64,000 bases of DNA from a virus (IMGVR_UViG_3300033977_000098:1-64000); one strand, 5' to 3'; shown: positions 30,704 through 39,305, counted from the stretch's first letter. Notes: generated by a model from the letters alone, not told the origin. A program made the numbers and translations.

Positions 30704-31840
30704 CTACGCCGATGGTTCGGCAAGATTTATCCATCCCGGCTTTTCCACCCTTTGGATTTTAGAGACCTTGCCGACCACCTGATTTTCAGCGCCGCAATCC
30801 ACACATTTTAGTGTCGCTGGTTCTGTATCCTTGCCGGGATTGGCCAGCATGTACTCGTAGAGGCCGGTACAGTTGCGGCATCTAAATATAATCGGCTTCC
30901 CCAAGGCCCACATTCTTGCGTCCTCAAATCGAGCTTTAACTCCTCTTTCACGCTCGGGGTCATGCAGGTACCTTCCGGTTCCATCGGCGAAAATCGTAGT
31001 TATCCCAGGTGGGCGACGCGGATAGGGGTCATCCGTGCTTATGATTTCCTCCCACGTTAGTCTTTCCATTGTTCTGTCGATGTGCTGCATGTGCAAGGCT
31101 TGCGCGGCTTCAGAGAAGCCGCCTAGCAACTCTTTCAATTTGGATGAATGAATACTTGTGTCAGCGCAGGCCAAAAATAATCTTCCTAACAGCGCATCGT
31201 ATTCCTTGAGTCGGTCCTGCATTAGGCCGATGTATTTCTGGGGCTCCATCCAGATTCCGTTGCCGCGAATTATTGCGATGTCAAATGGACTACGAACGTA
31301 GTTTGAGGTTTTCTCTGCCAAGGTCAGCAAATAGATTCCGGCAAGTACGGCTTGCGGAATTTTCATGTCGGAAGAAATAAACCGCTTTATGGTCTCCCGA
31401 TAGAGCTGTTCTCCGTGGCCGGTCAATTCGTGGTCGCCGAAAGGGCACAGCGTAGCGTTCTGCGTGATCCAACCATTGTATTCCCCTGTTCGTAAGCAAC
31501 ACACACCAACGATAAACTGTACCCCTTCAGAACTTGGGCTCTGTAGTGAGGGATCGCTGTCATAATGTGCGCTCAATTCATGCTCGAAAATTCGCACAAA
31601 GTCAGTCAGTGATTCAGCAGCGTTAGCATTCAGTGCCCGGCGCAATTTCTCTATGAAGGAAAGAATGGACGGTGTAACACCAGAGCCCGCTATAATGACT
31701 TTGTAGTTGCCCATCTGCTCCGGCTCGATTTTCTGGACCGTTTTCCGGTACTCGACCGCGTCATCACCTACGATGGTCTCCTGAGAATCAGCGTGGATTA
31801 CAATGCAGTCGGAAAGACGCCAAGCAGCTATGAGGGTCAC
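30704..31840 (-). CDS. Proteasome beta-like Ntn hydrolase with C-terminal zinc ribbon
   Basis: 378 residues from GTG 31840 (GGAGG, 7 nt). The product begins (M)TLIAAWRLSD...HADSQ: once Met is removed, Thr becomes the N-terminal nucleophile, with Asp at the proteasome position 17 and lysines at 32 and 36 near the expected Lys33. This matches 20S beta/HslV-type Ntn hydrolases (HslV also begins Met-Thr). The middle and end are larger than HslV and finish with a zinc ribbon (CRNCTGLY...CVDCG). No ATPase partner lies nearby. The frame remains open upstream to ~32.06 kb, but that would bury the Thr. Function in a phage is unknown. Confidence 0.72.
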   Translation of the reverse strand: MTLIAAWRLSDCIVIHADSQETIVGDDAVEYRKTVQKIEPEQMGNYKVIIAGSGVTPSILSFIEKLRRALNANAAESLTDFVRIFEHELSAHYDSDPSLQSPSSEGVQFIVGVCCLRTGEYNGWITQNATLCPFGDHELTGHGEQLYRETIKRFISSDMKIPQAVLAGIYLLTLAEKTSNYVRSPFDIAIIRGNGIWMEPQKYIGLMQDRLKEYDALLGRLFLACADTSIHSSKLKELLGGFSEAAQALHMQHIDRTMERLTWEEIISTDDPYPRRPPGITTIFADGTGRYLHDPERERGVKARFEDARMWALGKPIIFRCRNCTGLYEYMLANPGKDTEPATLKCVDCGAENQVVGKVSKIQRVEKPGWINLAEPSA

Positions 31841-32100
31841 GGTTCGCCTCCTGCTCCGCTTCCGTGGACCATTTGAAAGCGGCCTTGGAGCCGATGTATA
31901 TAGACTTCTTGAGCTTTTGTGAAGTGAATAATCGCGCATCTGAGCAACACGGTCTCGCCAACGCACTAAACGATTCTGACGCACCCGTTCACGAATTTCC
32001 TCGGCTGTATAACGGCGACAGCCGAGCGGCGCGTAAAGGACCTGCATTGATGGACTCATCCAGCGCCTCGTCAGCCTAGAACTTGAAGGCTGTGTCGGCA

Positions 32101-32274
32101 TCACAGCCGAGGGCTTCTCGCTACCAGAGTCGTGTGGCCTTGCGGCCGAGAGTGTCTCGTTTCATGCCGGTCTTGCGGCTTAGGCTGGAATCCAGGCAAG
32201 GGTGCCTGGCAAGTTCCTAAGTCCCAAACAATCCCCGAGAACCACGACACCCGCTCTTCGCGGCGCACAGCCAT
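32101..32274 (-). CDS. Possible small protein in an otherwise gene-poor gap
   Basis: A 57-residue frame (MAVRREERVSWFSGIVWDLG...) with a weak ribosome site, inside the 460-nt stretch 31841-32300. The same stretch has an in-frame extension of the proteasome-like gene from ATG 32059 (TAEEIRERVRQNRLVRW) with GAGG upstream, and a 7-bp hairpin at 32196-32213. Coding here is uncertain. Confidence 0.25.
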   Translation of the reverse strand: MAVRREERVSWFSGIVWDLGTCQAPLPGFQPKPQDRHETRHSRPQGHTTLVARSPRL

Positions 32275-32300
32275 AAACTCATTATTCTACAGCATATGGC

Positions 32301-32465
32301 TCATCTGTCCATCATCTCCGCAAGCAATCGAATCCGATTGGCAAGAACCAAGATTGCCGCTTGGTTGTTGAGTTCGGGAGTCGCGGTAAGCAGCCCCCAC
32401 GACTCCTTAAGCATCGTCTGGACATGGAGAAAGTCCTCGACTTCCTGCTCGACTTCCTGCTTCAT
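32301..32465 (-). CDS. Small helical protein coupled to terminase
   Basis: 54 residues from ATG 32465, overlapping the terminase stop (ATGA) with AAGGGA upstream. A single amphipathic helix (KQEVEQEVEDFLHVQTML) and a second helix rich in Leu/Ile/Arg. It may bind another packaging protein. No family recognised. Confidence 0.6.
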   Translation of the reverse strand: MKQEVEQEVEDFLHVQTMLKESWGLLTATPELNNQAAILVLANRIRLLAEMMDR

Positions 32466-35242
32466 CGTGTTCCCTTCCAATTGCATCTGTTGCAGATGAC
32501 TACTTCACCGTACACGCCCACTTGAGCATTCCCGCAGTTCGCGCATACCGGCTTGCTGCGCACCTGCGGCCGGCGAAGAGCTAATGCCTCTTGCGCCATT
32601 TGTACAATCGTGGCTTCCTTGACCGGCCATTTCTCGGCGCCGAACAATCCCCGACGCGATAGCTCTTCTTTCTGCGCCTCACCGAGAACGGGAGGTACTG
32701 TAACACTTTCCAATGCCTTTGTCTCGCTAATTGTTAAGCCTTGCTGGGCGGGTCGGTCTAATACCCTGGGCTGCGCAGCCTCAGCCGCCTGCCGCCCCGC
32801 CACTTGCTGTTGCCAATAAAGCATGAGTGGATGCAGCGCACTCCCGCTTTCAGCGGCATGCGCGAGACACATGGCCCACCAGTGGTCCGAATTTCCTGAC
32901 CAGCAGGGTTTCCCGTTGCGGCGCACATACAGCAGGCCCGATGGGACTGTGCAGCAATGTACGGGGCCAGAGTATGGCACCACGAAATGTTCTAGCTTAC
33001 GCTTGTTGGTTTGCGGCGTGAGGCGAGTCCTGTTGATATTCACGCGCCACAGGGTTTCAATGTTCTTCGCCTTTGGATTCGGCTTCGATGGTACGACCGT
33101 ACCCGCCATCCCGATGCGCAGAAGCAACGCTTGAAAGTCGTCTGCCAAGCGGCGACTCGAACTGTAGTAGCACCAATTTTCCTCTCCTCGGTGTCCGTCT
33201 CCGTGCATCATGCCATCAAATAGTTCCCTCAAGAGATCACTGCTTAAACTCAGGACCTCCGGCGGGACGTATTTCTCCGGCGCTTTACCGAGCGGACGGA
33301 GTGACTGCCAAAGCCCTTTGCTTTTCGTGCGGACGGAATCGGCCTGCTGGCCGCCCCGTTCGACATGAAAACGCCATGGCAATTGCCGCACACAGTCCAT
33401 GATGAAGCTGTCGCCCTCGATCTCTTTCTGCGTGATACCGACGCGATTTGCAGTGGACGTAAATCCTTCGGACAAAAATAACCCAAGGAAGCGCATCCAT
33501 GCTTTCGCTGGTATGTGGTGTCCGTCCACCGATACGGACTCGATCCCTGCTCCTCTCCAGACAGCGCCTTTCTTGTACTCTATGCGGGCCTTGCTTCCAA
33601 TCAGCGTTCCTGCCGGGAGCTTTCTGAAGCCTCCAGAAAGGCCAGGGACGCGAGCATACATCGCGTGATTTGGCGTCACAAGGAGATCAACCTGCTGATT
33701 AAGGACGCCCACCATCTCGCCGTTGTACTCATAATGCTGCACAGCCGAGCAGGGCTCAAAAACCAGTTCCTCTCCCCGCAATGAGGCCACCATGTCGCCA
33801 ACGCTCAGGTGGTCGAACCTTCTCCAGCCAGATAGCGTGAGCAGCTCTGTCTGGTCGTCGTAGCAGTGCCCCCATTTTTCGTCGTGTTCCGAGTCGAAGC
33901 GTGCTTGCCCCGTCGCGGTGGTCACTTTCTTGACCATGCGGAAGGAATTGCGGACAGCCGGCAGATCCGGAATGCGCACCTTGCGCTCCTCCATGCGCCG
34001 CTTCGATTCCACGGCCATGGCCTCTTTGTGTTGGAGCGTGAACGTAACCCCTTCGATTTGGCCGCTGCCGAATTCCTTGAGCAACGTCTCGTACATCGTC
34101 AAGCCCATGGAGCCCGTGTCGATGCACATCCGTTGCACGACCGGGGGTTCAAGCTTGCCGTCATCGCCCGGCTGCTGTCGCAGGAATTGCCGCGCTTCCT
34201 CAATCTGGTCAGGTGTGGGGCGCTTGGACATCTCAAAGATGCCGCGGCATACCGCGATGTCGCCCACCAGCTCATTGAACCAAACGACGGACAAATCCTT
34301 GTGGCGCGCGACGTCCCAGCCTGCATAAAGGTTCCGCAAGTGCATCGGCGGGTTGTTGCCTAATCGGCCGATGTCTTGAGTCACTAAAGTGTCGATGTTG
34401 GGCGCATCCATGAGCTCCGGAGGGATCCACTGCTGCGCTGTAGACTGGAAGTGGCAATTGTACTCCTGAAGCCAGGTATCGTCATCGCAGCCCGCGCGCA
34501 GTTCCTTGGGGTCCACCGGGAAGCCGTCTTGCACCGCGTGGAAGATGTCGATGTAATGCAGGGACCAGCCGTCTTTGACATAATAATCGCCACGTGCTCG
34601 GGCCTCCTTCAGTGCTTTGGGCTCGACGCCATCCGCCACGCCCAACTTCTGCGCCATCTCGTAGAACTTACCTTGCTGGCCGTTGGGCGTCGAGATGATG
34701 CGCATTCGAAAGCCCAGCGTGATCTGGCGGTACGCGGCCTTGAAGATGTCCGCACTCTGGGGGTGGAACGCGAACTCGTCCAGCACTACATCGCCAGTGT
34801 ACCCACGGGCTGTTTCCGGATTGGAGGACAACGCGATAATGCGCGAGCCGTTCGGGAACTTGATGGTGTGTTCGAGGATGAGGGTGTTCTGGAAAAAGCC
34901 TTCACTTAAATGGGCTTCTACGCCCTTGAGCTTGTCCACGAGGAGTTTGGCTTTGCGCGCGAGTTCCTTCGCCTGCGGTTCCGAGCGTGAAAGGATGATG
35001 ACGAGATGATTCTCCCGTGCAATGCACTCGCCCACCGCCCACGCGGCGCTGGCGGTCGATACGCCGATTTGCGCGCCTTTGACGCAGAAAATCAATCGGT
35101 TGGGGTCACGAATGTAGCTAGTCTGGAAGGGACGCCAAGGTGTGACAGGCTCAATCCGCGCCTGCTTGTCTTGCATGATGCTTACCTGTTTTTGTTTCGG
35201 GTAGGGCCTGCCGCGAGGTTTCGCTGGAGCTTCGGTGGGCAT
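32462..35242 (-). CDS. Large terminase subunit with an intein
   Basis: 926-residue precursor from ATG 35242 (GAGG, 5 nt). Without the intein (residues 460-784) it is 601 residues. The ATPase has a Walker A-like FCVKGAQIGVSTASA, Walker B GDVVLDEFAF and the coupling motif IISTPNG. The nuclease has AGWDVARHKDLSVVW, MCIDTGSMG and, after the intein, DHWWAMCLAHAA. The C-terminus adds a zinc ribbon (CANCGNAQ...CNRCNW). It packages DNA with the small subunit immediately upstream. A promoter lies inside the small-subunit gene. Confidence 0.92.
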   Translation of the reverse strand: MPTEAPAKPRGRPYPKQKQVSIMQDKQARIEPVTPWRPFQTSYIRDPNRLIFCVKGAQIGVSTASAAWAVGECIARENHLVIILSRSEPQAKELARKAKLLVDKLKGVEAHLSEGFFQNTLILEHTIKFPNGSRIIALSSNPETARGYTGDVVLDEFAFHPQSADIFKAAYRQITLGFRMRIISTPNGQQGKFYEMAQKLGVADGVEPKALKEARARGDYYVKDGWSLHYIDIFHAVQDGFPVDPKELRAGCDDDTWLQEYNCHFQSTAQQWIPPELMDAPNIDTLVTQDIGRLGNNPPMHLRNLYAGWDVARHKDLSVVWFNELVGDIAVCRGIFEMSKRPTPDQIEEARQFLRQQPGDDGKLEPPVVQRMCIDTGSMGLTMYETLLKEFGSGQIEGVTFTLQHKEAMAVESKRRMEERKVRIPDLPAVRNSFRMVKKVTTATGQARFDSEHDEKWGHCYDDQTELLTLSGWRRFDHLSVGDMVASLRGEELVFEPCSAVQHYEYNGEMVGVLNQQVDLLVTPNHAMYARVPGLSGGFRKLPAGTLIGSKARIEYKKGAVWRGAGIESVSVDGHHIPAKAWMRFLGLFLSEGFTSTANRVGITQKEIEGDSFIMDCVRQLPWRFHVERGGQQADSVRTKSKGLWQSLRPLGKAPEKYVPPEVLSLSSDLLRELFDGMMHGDGHRGEENWCYYSSSRRLADDFQALLLRIGMAGTVVPSKPNPKAKNIETLWRVNINRTRLTPQTNKRKLEHFVVPYSGPVHCCTVPSGLLYVRRNGKPCWSGNSDHWWAMCLAHAAESGSALHPLMLYWQQQVAGRQAAEAAQPRVLDRPAQQGLTISETKALESVTVPPVLGEAQKEELSRRGLFGAEKWPVKEATIVQMAQEALALRRPQVRSKPVCANCGNAQVGVYGEVVICNRCNWKGTR
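32891..33865 (-). mobile_element. Terminase intein (LAGLIDADG)
   Basis: 325 residues from Cys1 (CYDDQTELLTLSGW) to CWSGN with Ser+1, inserted between KWGH and SDHWW in the nuclease domain. Block B reads LLVTPNHAMYA. LAGLIDADG motifs are FLGLFLSEGF and LFDGMMHGDG. The C-terminus (YVRRNGKPCWSGN) resembles both portal inteins. Splicing is needed to rebuild the third nuclease aspartate region. Confidence 0.92.
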
Positions 35243-35253
35243 CACAGCCTCGC

Positions 35254-35282
35254 ATCCTAGCCCGCAGGTGCTCCGCCGTCAA
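35254..35282 (-). promoter_or_regulatory. Leftward promoter for large terminase
   Basis: Minus strand TTGACG (35277-35282), 17-nt spacer, TAGGAT (35254-35259), ending 11 nt before the terminase ATG and overlapping the 3' end of the small-subunit gene. Confidence 0.55.
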
Positions 35283-35811
35283 GCACTTGCGCAATAGAGT
35301 TGGGCGGCGCGGGTGGCGCTCCGTTCTCGCCATTACCCCCGTTGTTCACAATCTCGGCGTCAATCGCGTTGCCATTGTCGAGTTGAGGAGTGAATGCGGC
35401 CGGCGGCTTCCTGTCCGCAAACCCCAACGCCTCGCGCACCGCAAACACCCATTCGACCCGTTCCGGCGGCAATGGCTTGCCTCCGGGGCCCCCAATCTCG
35501 TGCCGCTCCGTCTTTGCAAACAATTGCGGCCAACGGCGCTCCAACAGCCACGCCGCCGCTGTCCATTGGCCATTCTTGGCCGCAAGCAGGATGATCGACG
35601 TGAGACCCTGGATCAATTCTCCTTCTGCGCCTTTTATCGCGGCGACAAGCTCCAACTTTTTACGTTTCGCCTTGTTAAGTGTCGAATCATCAATGTGAGC
35701 GAGACGGCAGGCATATTCCAGGGGGACGCCGATCCTCAAGGCGTCGCAGATCACCTTGACCCTTTTAGGCGTGAGAGTGTGACGTTTCCTGCTGTGGGAT
35801 GTCGTTGCCAT
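35257..35811 (-). CDS. Small terminase subunit-like DNA-binding protein
   Basis: 184 residues. The N-terminal helix-turn-helix (TPKRVKVICDALRIGVPLEYA, ACRLAHIDDSTLNKAK) is followed by the helical AAKNGQWTAAAWLLERRWP and KTERHEIGGPGGKPLP, a pattern common in phage small terminase proteins. The Gly/Pro/Asn-rich C-terminus is probably the terminase-contact tail. It lies directly before the large subunit. Confidence 0.78.
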   Translation of the reverse strand: MATTSHSRKRHTLTPKRVKVICDALRIGVPLEYACRLAHIDDSTLNKAKRKKLELVAAIKGAEGELIQGLTSIILLAAKNGQWTAAAWLLERRWPQLFAKTERHEIGGPGGKPLPPERVEWVFAVREALGFADRKPPAAFTPQLDNGNAIDAEIVNNGGNGENGAPPAPPNSIAQVLDGGAPAG

Positions 35812-35883
35812 GCAAATTCAAGGCGCGAAGGGCTCCAAAGGTATCTTCACAGCCCCTGTGCTCCTCGCCTCATTGTCCTGCCA

Positions 35884-36066
35884 CTATCGCCGACGTCGAG
35901 GACGAGCTTTAGGCGGCTTCGGCACCCGTCTGACCCTTGCTGGCCGAGGTGTTGCGCTAGTTACCCCCCTGCCCGTAGCCCTCGTCGTGAGCCGTTCCGG
36001 CTCGTAGTTCACAATTACTGGCCCCTCGTACTGCCAACGAAAATGCAACGCATCGCTGAGTTGCAT
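35884..36066 (-). CDS. Small basic protein
   Basis: 60 residues from ATG 36066 (GGAGG, 9 nt). The N-terminus is beta-like (LHFRWQYEGPVIVNYEP). The last 25 residues are strongly basic (VRRVPKPPKARPRRRR), suggesting nucleic-acid binding. It has its own promoter (36106-36134). No family recognised. Confidence 0.6.
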   Translation of the reverse strand: MQLSDALHFRWQYEGPVIVNYEPERLTTRATGRGVTSATPRPARVRRVPKPPKARPRRRR

Positions 36067-36105
36067 GTTCCTAAACCTCCAGCCTAATTACGCAAAACCA
36101 AAGTC

Positions 36106-36134
36106 ACGGTACATAGGAGAGTGTGAGAGGTCAA
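36106..36134 (-). promoter_or_regulatory. Leftward promoter before small basic protein
   Basis: Minus strand TTGACC (36129-36134), 17 nt, TACCGT (36106-36111), preceded by eight A. Same class as the other late promoters; the -10 is weak. Confidence 0.5.
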
Positions 36135-36183
36135 GGTTTATTTTTTTTGAAGCTTCATCCCCCGCGCTGCGCGCGGGGCGGAA

Positions 36184-36813
36184 CTACATCCGAATTCTCC
36201 GAAACGAGATGACCCACACCCAAGGATTGCTTGACCAAGGACATCTCTTGTCGTTGATAGAGTCCCAAATGTCCGCAAAAGCCAAGATTGGCCCAGCAAG
36301 GCGGCGGAGCCAATCGCCTCCCAAGTACCGTGAGTCGTGGCGCGGCACCCCTTCGGCTATAGCATCCTGTTCTGTGATATCCTGTAATCGCTCGACCCGC
36401 ACAGCGGTAATGCCCAGCGTCAGCCGCGAGGCCCAGCGAGGCATGAAAATGGCAGGCTTCCAGCGCAGGACATTACCGTGTTCTCCGTCAGCCCTATAAG
36501 CCCACGCACAACGTAATTCCTCGGCCTTCGCTTCGCCCACTTCACGAAAGGTCTCTCGCACCCAAAGCCGGTCACCTGGCCTCCCGTAGGCGCATTTGAT
36601 GAGTTCAGAACAACCATCAGCCATAAACCATCTTACGCCGTCTTGCAATGGCCATTGAGGAACTACCGCAACCGCGCCTCTTGCCAGAAATTCTGGACAA
36701 GGTTGGGGGTGGCAAACCCGCCTCGTCATGGTCTTGCGGCCCTCAAGAACAGCTTGAACCATCGGGCCAGAAAAGATTATCGGACGTTCCTTCACCGTGA
36801 GCTCTGTACTCAT
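36184..36813 (-). CDS. ASCH-like phage morphogenesis protein
   Basis: 209 residues from ATG 36813 (GGAGG, 4 nt). The opening PIIFSGPMVQAVLEGRKTMT with RRV and the later RPGDRLWVRETF, plus an ITAVRVERLQDITEQDAIAEG block, are the signature of the phage ASCH-like family. ASCH domains resemble PUA folds and are thought to bind RNA or modified bases. It is downstream of the PAPS-reductase pair and upstream of terminase. Confidence 0.78.
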   Translation of the reverse strand: MSTELTVKERPIIFSGPMVQAVLEGRKTMTRRVCHPQPCPEFLARGAVAVVPQWPLQDGVRWFMADGCSELIKCAYGRPGDRLWVRETFREVGEAKAEELRCAWAYRADGEHGNVLRWKPAIFMPRWASRLTLGITAVRVERLQDITEQDAIAEGVPRHDSRYLGGDWLRRLAGPILAFADIWDSINDKRCPWSSNPWVWVISFRRIRM

Positions 36814-36910
36814 GTCACCTCCACTGCGTGCGTCAAATGGTATGTTCCATAAGCCTTCGGGTAATCCTTTAGAATGTGGGGCACTAGGATCGTTTCCCAG
36901 TCTTGCAGGC

Positions 36911-37813
36911 TCACCCAGCCTGAATCGTTGTGCGGGTACGCCTAGCTCTCGCACTTTTCCGTTCAATCTCCTGCCGTGCCCGGCGCCGCGCTGCCAATTC
37001 CGCAGCCTCTTCGAGCGTCATCGCCAACTCCGCGAGTTGCGCTCGCAGCCTTACCGTGCTGGGAGGAAACGGTAGTAAGGGTAAGGCGATCCCCATGCGC
37101 GCTGCCAGCTTCATCCCGTCCAAGTAACTTCCGCGATAGAGTTTCTCCCCTGCCCACAGAGTTTCGATGAAGAAATCTCGCTGTTCGAAGCTTCCGAAAC
37201 ACACGCAGAACCAGTACTCTTTTTCATTCACCATATCAAGATAAGCGCGCCGTTTCTGTGCGGCTTTAAATATGCTGTCACGCTTTGTCGCCGCGATCTG
37301 TGCTTTGCGGTCGGCCTCCGCCTTTTCCAGTTCCGCGGGCAGTATCAACTTATCGCTCACAGCCAGAATTTCCTCGTCTTGACCGCTGGGGTTTATGACC
37401 TTGGCCGTACACGCGGGTAGAATAATCCCTAAATCCCGCGCCAACCCGATGCCATCAATGTACTTGTCCATGCCTTCCGCATGGACCGTCGGCCACGCCT
37501 TTTCAATGAAGACCTCCTTCTGCTCCTGGCGCTCGAAGACCGCGCAAAACCAGTACGGGGTTGCGCCTGCCCAAAACTCCTTTCTGGGTTTATGTTCATC
37601 AAGCGCCTTTTCCAGCCGCGCCAGCGCTTCCAGCCCTTGCCGCAGCCAAGCGTCAGCCTTAAATTTCTTGTCAAGCCGCACGCTCTCGTTTAAGCTCTCG
37701 GGCAGCAAGTCTGTAATGAATTCCAATCCGGCGCCGTCAGCGTGATCCTTCCCTAACAGCTTGTCCAGATAGTCCAACTGCCCTGTGCTGAACTGCGAAT
37801 TCGTGCCGCGCAA
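36911..37813 (-). CDS. Two-repeat protein coupled to PAPS-reductase-like gene
   Basis: About 300 residues. The best start is TTG 37813, preceded by GGAGG at 6 nt, overlapping the PAPS-reductase gene by 77 nt. Two copies of a ~50-residue unit are visible: YWFCAVFERQEQKEVFIEKAW...GIGLARDLGIILP and YWFCVCFGSFEQRDFFIETLW...GMKLAARMGIALP. The C-terminus is a basic helix. The repeat family is unknown to me. The overlap with the PP-loop gene suggests a common complex. An open frame extending to 38233 is a shadow of the neighbour. Confidence 0.62.
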   Translation of the reverse strand: MRGTNSQFSTGQLDYLDKLLGKDHADGAGLEFITDLLPESLNESVRLDKKFKADAWLRQGLEALARLEKALDEHKPRKEFWAGATPYWFCAVFERQEQKEVFIEKAWPTVHAEGMDKYIDGIGLARDLGIILPACTAKVINPSGQDEEILAVSDKLILPAELEKAEADRKAQIAATKRDSIFKAAQKRRAYLDMVNEKEYWFCVCFGSFEQRDFFIETLWAGEKLYRGSYLDGMKLAARMGIALPLLPFPPSTVRLRAQLAELAMTLEEAAELAARRRARQEIERKSARARRTRTTIQAG

Positions 37814-38501
37814 ATTCCGCCTCCACCATCGGAAAGATTTTCTTGATGCGTGCAAAATCCTCGGGAAAGAATCGCTCAATATTAACCAAATACTTATAAT
37901 CGAAATTTTCCCACGACCGGTCCATAAACTTGTAGTCAACAGCCAACTTGATGCCTGCGTCCCGAATCGTGCTGAGCACTCGTGCCAACGGCCAGTCCCA
38001 AATCGGCTTGAATTCGTGCCTCTCGAAGTTGAGCGGCCCATATTTGTTGAGAACAAACCCGCGAAGCATCGAATCCTCTGTGCGAATCCCAAATCCGCCC
38101 CAGGCGTGCTCCGGGAGATCCAATTGTTGTTTGAGTGCGACCCGCGCCTTGTCGAACCAGTAGAAACGCGGCCAATGTGAGTCAAGCGCATCGAGAAGCG
38201 GCCAGCGTTCGGGCGGCTGATAGATGAATTCACGCAAGGCCGTGATCGTGTTGTTGTGCATCATCCGCACAATTTTGCTGCCTAACTTATCCTCCAAATA
38301 ATCGAGATAATCTTCCACGAAGTGCAGGCCCGGCAGATAGGACATATGAATCGGCACGATGCGCTTAAAATACGGCCGACAAGCAACCCACATCGCGACA
38401 GAATCCTTCCCACGACTGAGACTCAATAAGATCGTGTCCGTCAGCTTCGCCACTTGCGCGACTGTCTCATCGCCCGTAGGCCAGTTGATTTCCTGAATCA
38501 C
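37737..38501 (-). CDS. PAPS-reductase-family PP-loop protein
   Basis: 254 residues. The PP-loop LLSLSRGKDSVAM near residue 30 binds ATP. Later motifs include HMSYLPGLHFVEDYLDYLED and GIRTEDSMLRG. The family adenylates or reduces sulfur compounds (PAPS reductase, DndC, tRNA thiolation). Phage members are common and may support DNA or tRNA sulfur modification, or sulfur assimilation. No DndDE-like partners are adjacent. It is coupled to the two-repeat protein. Confidence 0.78.
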   Translation of the reverse strand: MIQEINWPTGDETVAQVAKLTDTILLSLSRGKDSVAMWVACRPYFKRIVPIHMSYLPGLHFVEDYLDYLEDKLGSKIVRMMHNNTITALREFIYQPPERWPLLDALDSHWPRFYWFDKARVALKQQLDLPEHAWGGFGIRTEDSMLRGFVLNKYGPLNFERHEFKPIWDWPLARVLSTIRDAGIKLAVDYKFMDRSWENFDYKYLVNIERFFPEDFARIKKIFPMVEAEFARHEFAVQHRAVGLSGQAVREGSR

Positions 38502-38505
38502 GGCT

Positions 38506-38721
38506 TCACCACCCTCCGCGTTCCTGACAGCATCGTACCCTCAGCCTTCCAGCGAATCCAGTTGAATCGTAGCCGTTGTAGGAATGCCCATAGTGCAAGT
38601 CCTGGATCTCCGTCCGCGTCACGGTGAACTGCTCCAACTCGTAAATGACCGCGTGCCCGCTTGCGCCGGGCCCCAACATTCTCGTTATTTCCTCGATCCT
38701 AAATTTGCGCTGCCCGATCAT
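38506..38721 (-). CDS. Small protein with GQRKFR motif
   Basis: 71 residues from ATG 38721 (AAGGA region upstream). It begins MIGQRKFRIEEITR, resembling the QRKFRVED tail of the portal, and contains HYGHSYNGYDSTGF. It may share a binding partner with the portal tail, but that is speculative. No family recognised. Confidence 0.5.
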   Translation of the reverse strand: MIGQRKFRIEEITRMLGPGASGHAVIYELEQFTVTRTEIQDLHYGHSYNGYDSTGFAGRLRVRCCQERGGW

Positions 38722-38845
38722 TTCCTTTTTCCTTCAATAGCGCTAGCCGGTAGAGCCAGGCATCCAGCGCCGCATTCAGCTCGACCCCGTCGCGGGCCGC
38801 CGCCACCTCGGTCTCCAGCAGCAACTCAATCTCCGTTTCGTTCAT
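38699..38845 (-). CDS. Small acidic helical protein, first gene of leftward operon
   Basis: 48 residues (MNETEIELLLETEVAAARDG...) from ATG 38845 behind AGAGGG, overlapping the next gene by 23 nt. It is helical and acidic. It is the first gene of the long leftward block. A TATAAT (38891-38896 complement) and a TTGACA lie 45-70 nt upstream, but their mutual spacing is not that of one promoter. Confidence 0.6.
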   Translation of the reverse strand: MNETEIELLLETEVAAARDGVELNAALDAWLYRLALLKEKGNDRAAQI

Positions 38846-38945
38846 CGGCCCTCTGCGATTGACGTACCTACCAACAAATCACCACCATTATACCGCGCCT
38901 GTCAAGCCCTTTCACGGCATATAAGCGCACAGCTAGAAAATTCCC

Positions 38946-39003
38946 TTGCTTTCCTCCTGTGTGCTGCTACAATATAGCCGTAAGATAGCTGCCAAGCTAT
39001 ATT
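38946..39003 (+). promoter_or_regulatory. Rightward promoter with inverted-repeat operator
   Basis: TTGCTT (38946-38951), 16-nt spacer, TACAAT (38968-38973). An 8-bp inverted repeat AATATAGC (38971-38978) / GCTATATT (38996-39003), separated by 17 nt, starts on the -10 and covers the start site, as expected for a repressor operator. It drives the rightward block that begins at 39022. Confidence 0.55.
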
Positions 39004-39021
39004 GAAGGAGGACTGCAACAT

Positions 39022-39219
39022 TTGCAAACCGAACTGACTTTCCCGTTGCGGCTCGCGGAGAAATACCGGGGCCGAACCTTGAGCGACTTTATTGGACTCG
39101 AACGACCAAAAGCCGTGTTAGCGACCTTCCTCGCCAAGCCTTACCTGGAAGCTTTTTTCTTCCTTGGGCAGAAACTCGATTACCGATACGAGTACGTCAT
39201 CATGCCGATGCAGGCTTGA
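39022..39219 (+). CDS. N-terminal stub of an AAA+ ATPase, first gene of rightward block
   Basis: 65 residues from TTG 39022 (AAGGAGG, 10 nt). The first ~48 residues (EKYRGRTLSDFIGLERPKAVL, LATFLAKPYLEAFFFLG) look exactly like the start of a clamp-loader-type AAA+ protein up to the point where the Walker A loop would begin. The next residues (QKLDYRYEYVIMPMQA) are unrelated and a stop follows. So the ATPase core is missing. It may be a deletion remnant or a retained small protein. Confidence 0.55.
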   Translation: MQTELTFPLRLAEKYRGRTLSDFIGLERPKAVLATFLAKPYLEAFFFLGQKLDYRYEYVIMPMQA

Positions 39220-39305
39220 CGGCAGGATGCAACCAAGCTACATTATGGCGTGAGCCGGGCCACAGTCCGGCTCACGCCGGAAAGGACAATCAGAGGAGCA
39301 ACGGA

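Noticed and set aside
37814-38233. N-terminal extension of the two-repeat protein
   Set aside because: It is the out-of-frame shadow of the PAPS-reductase-like gene, with no start signal.
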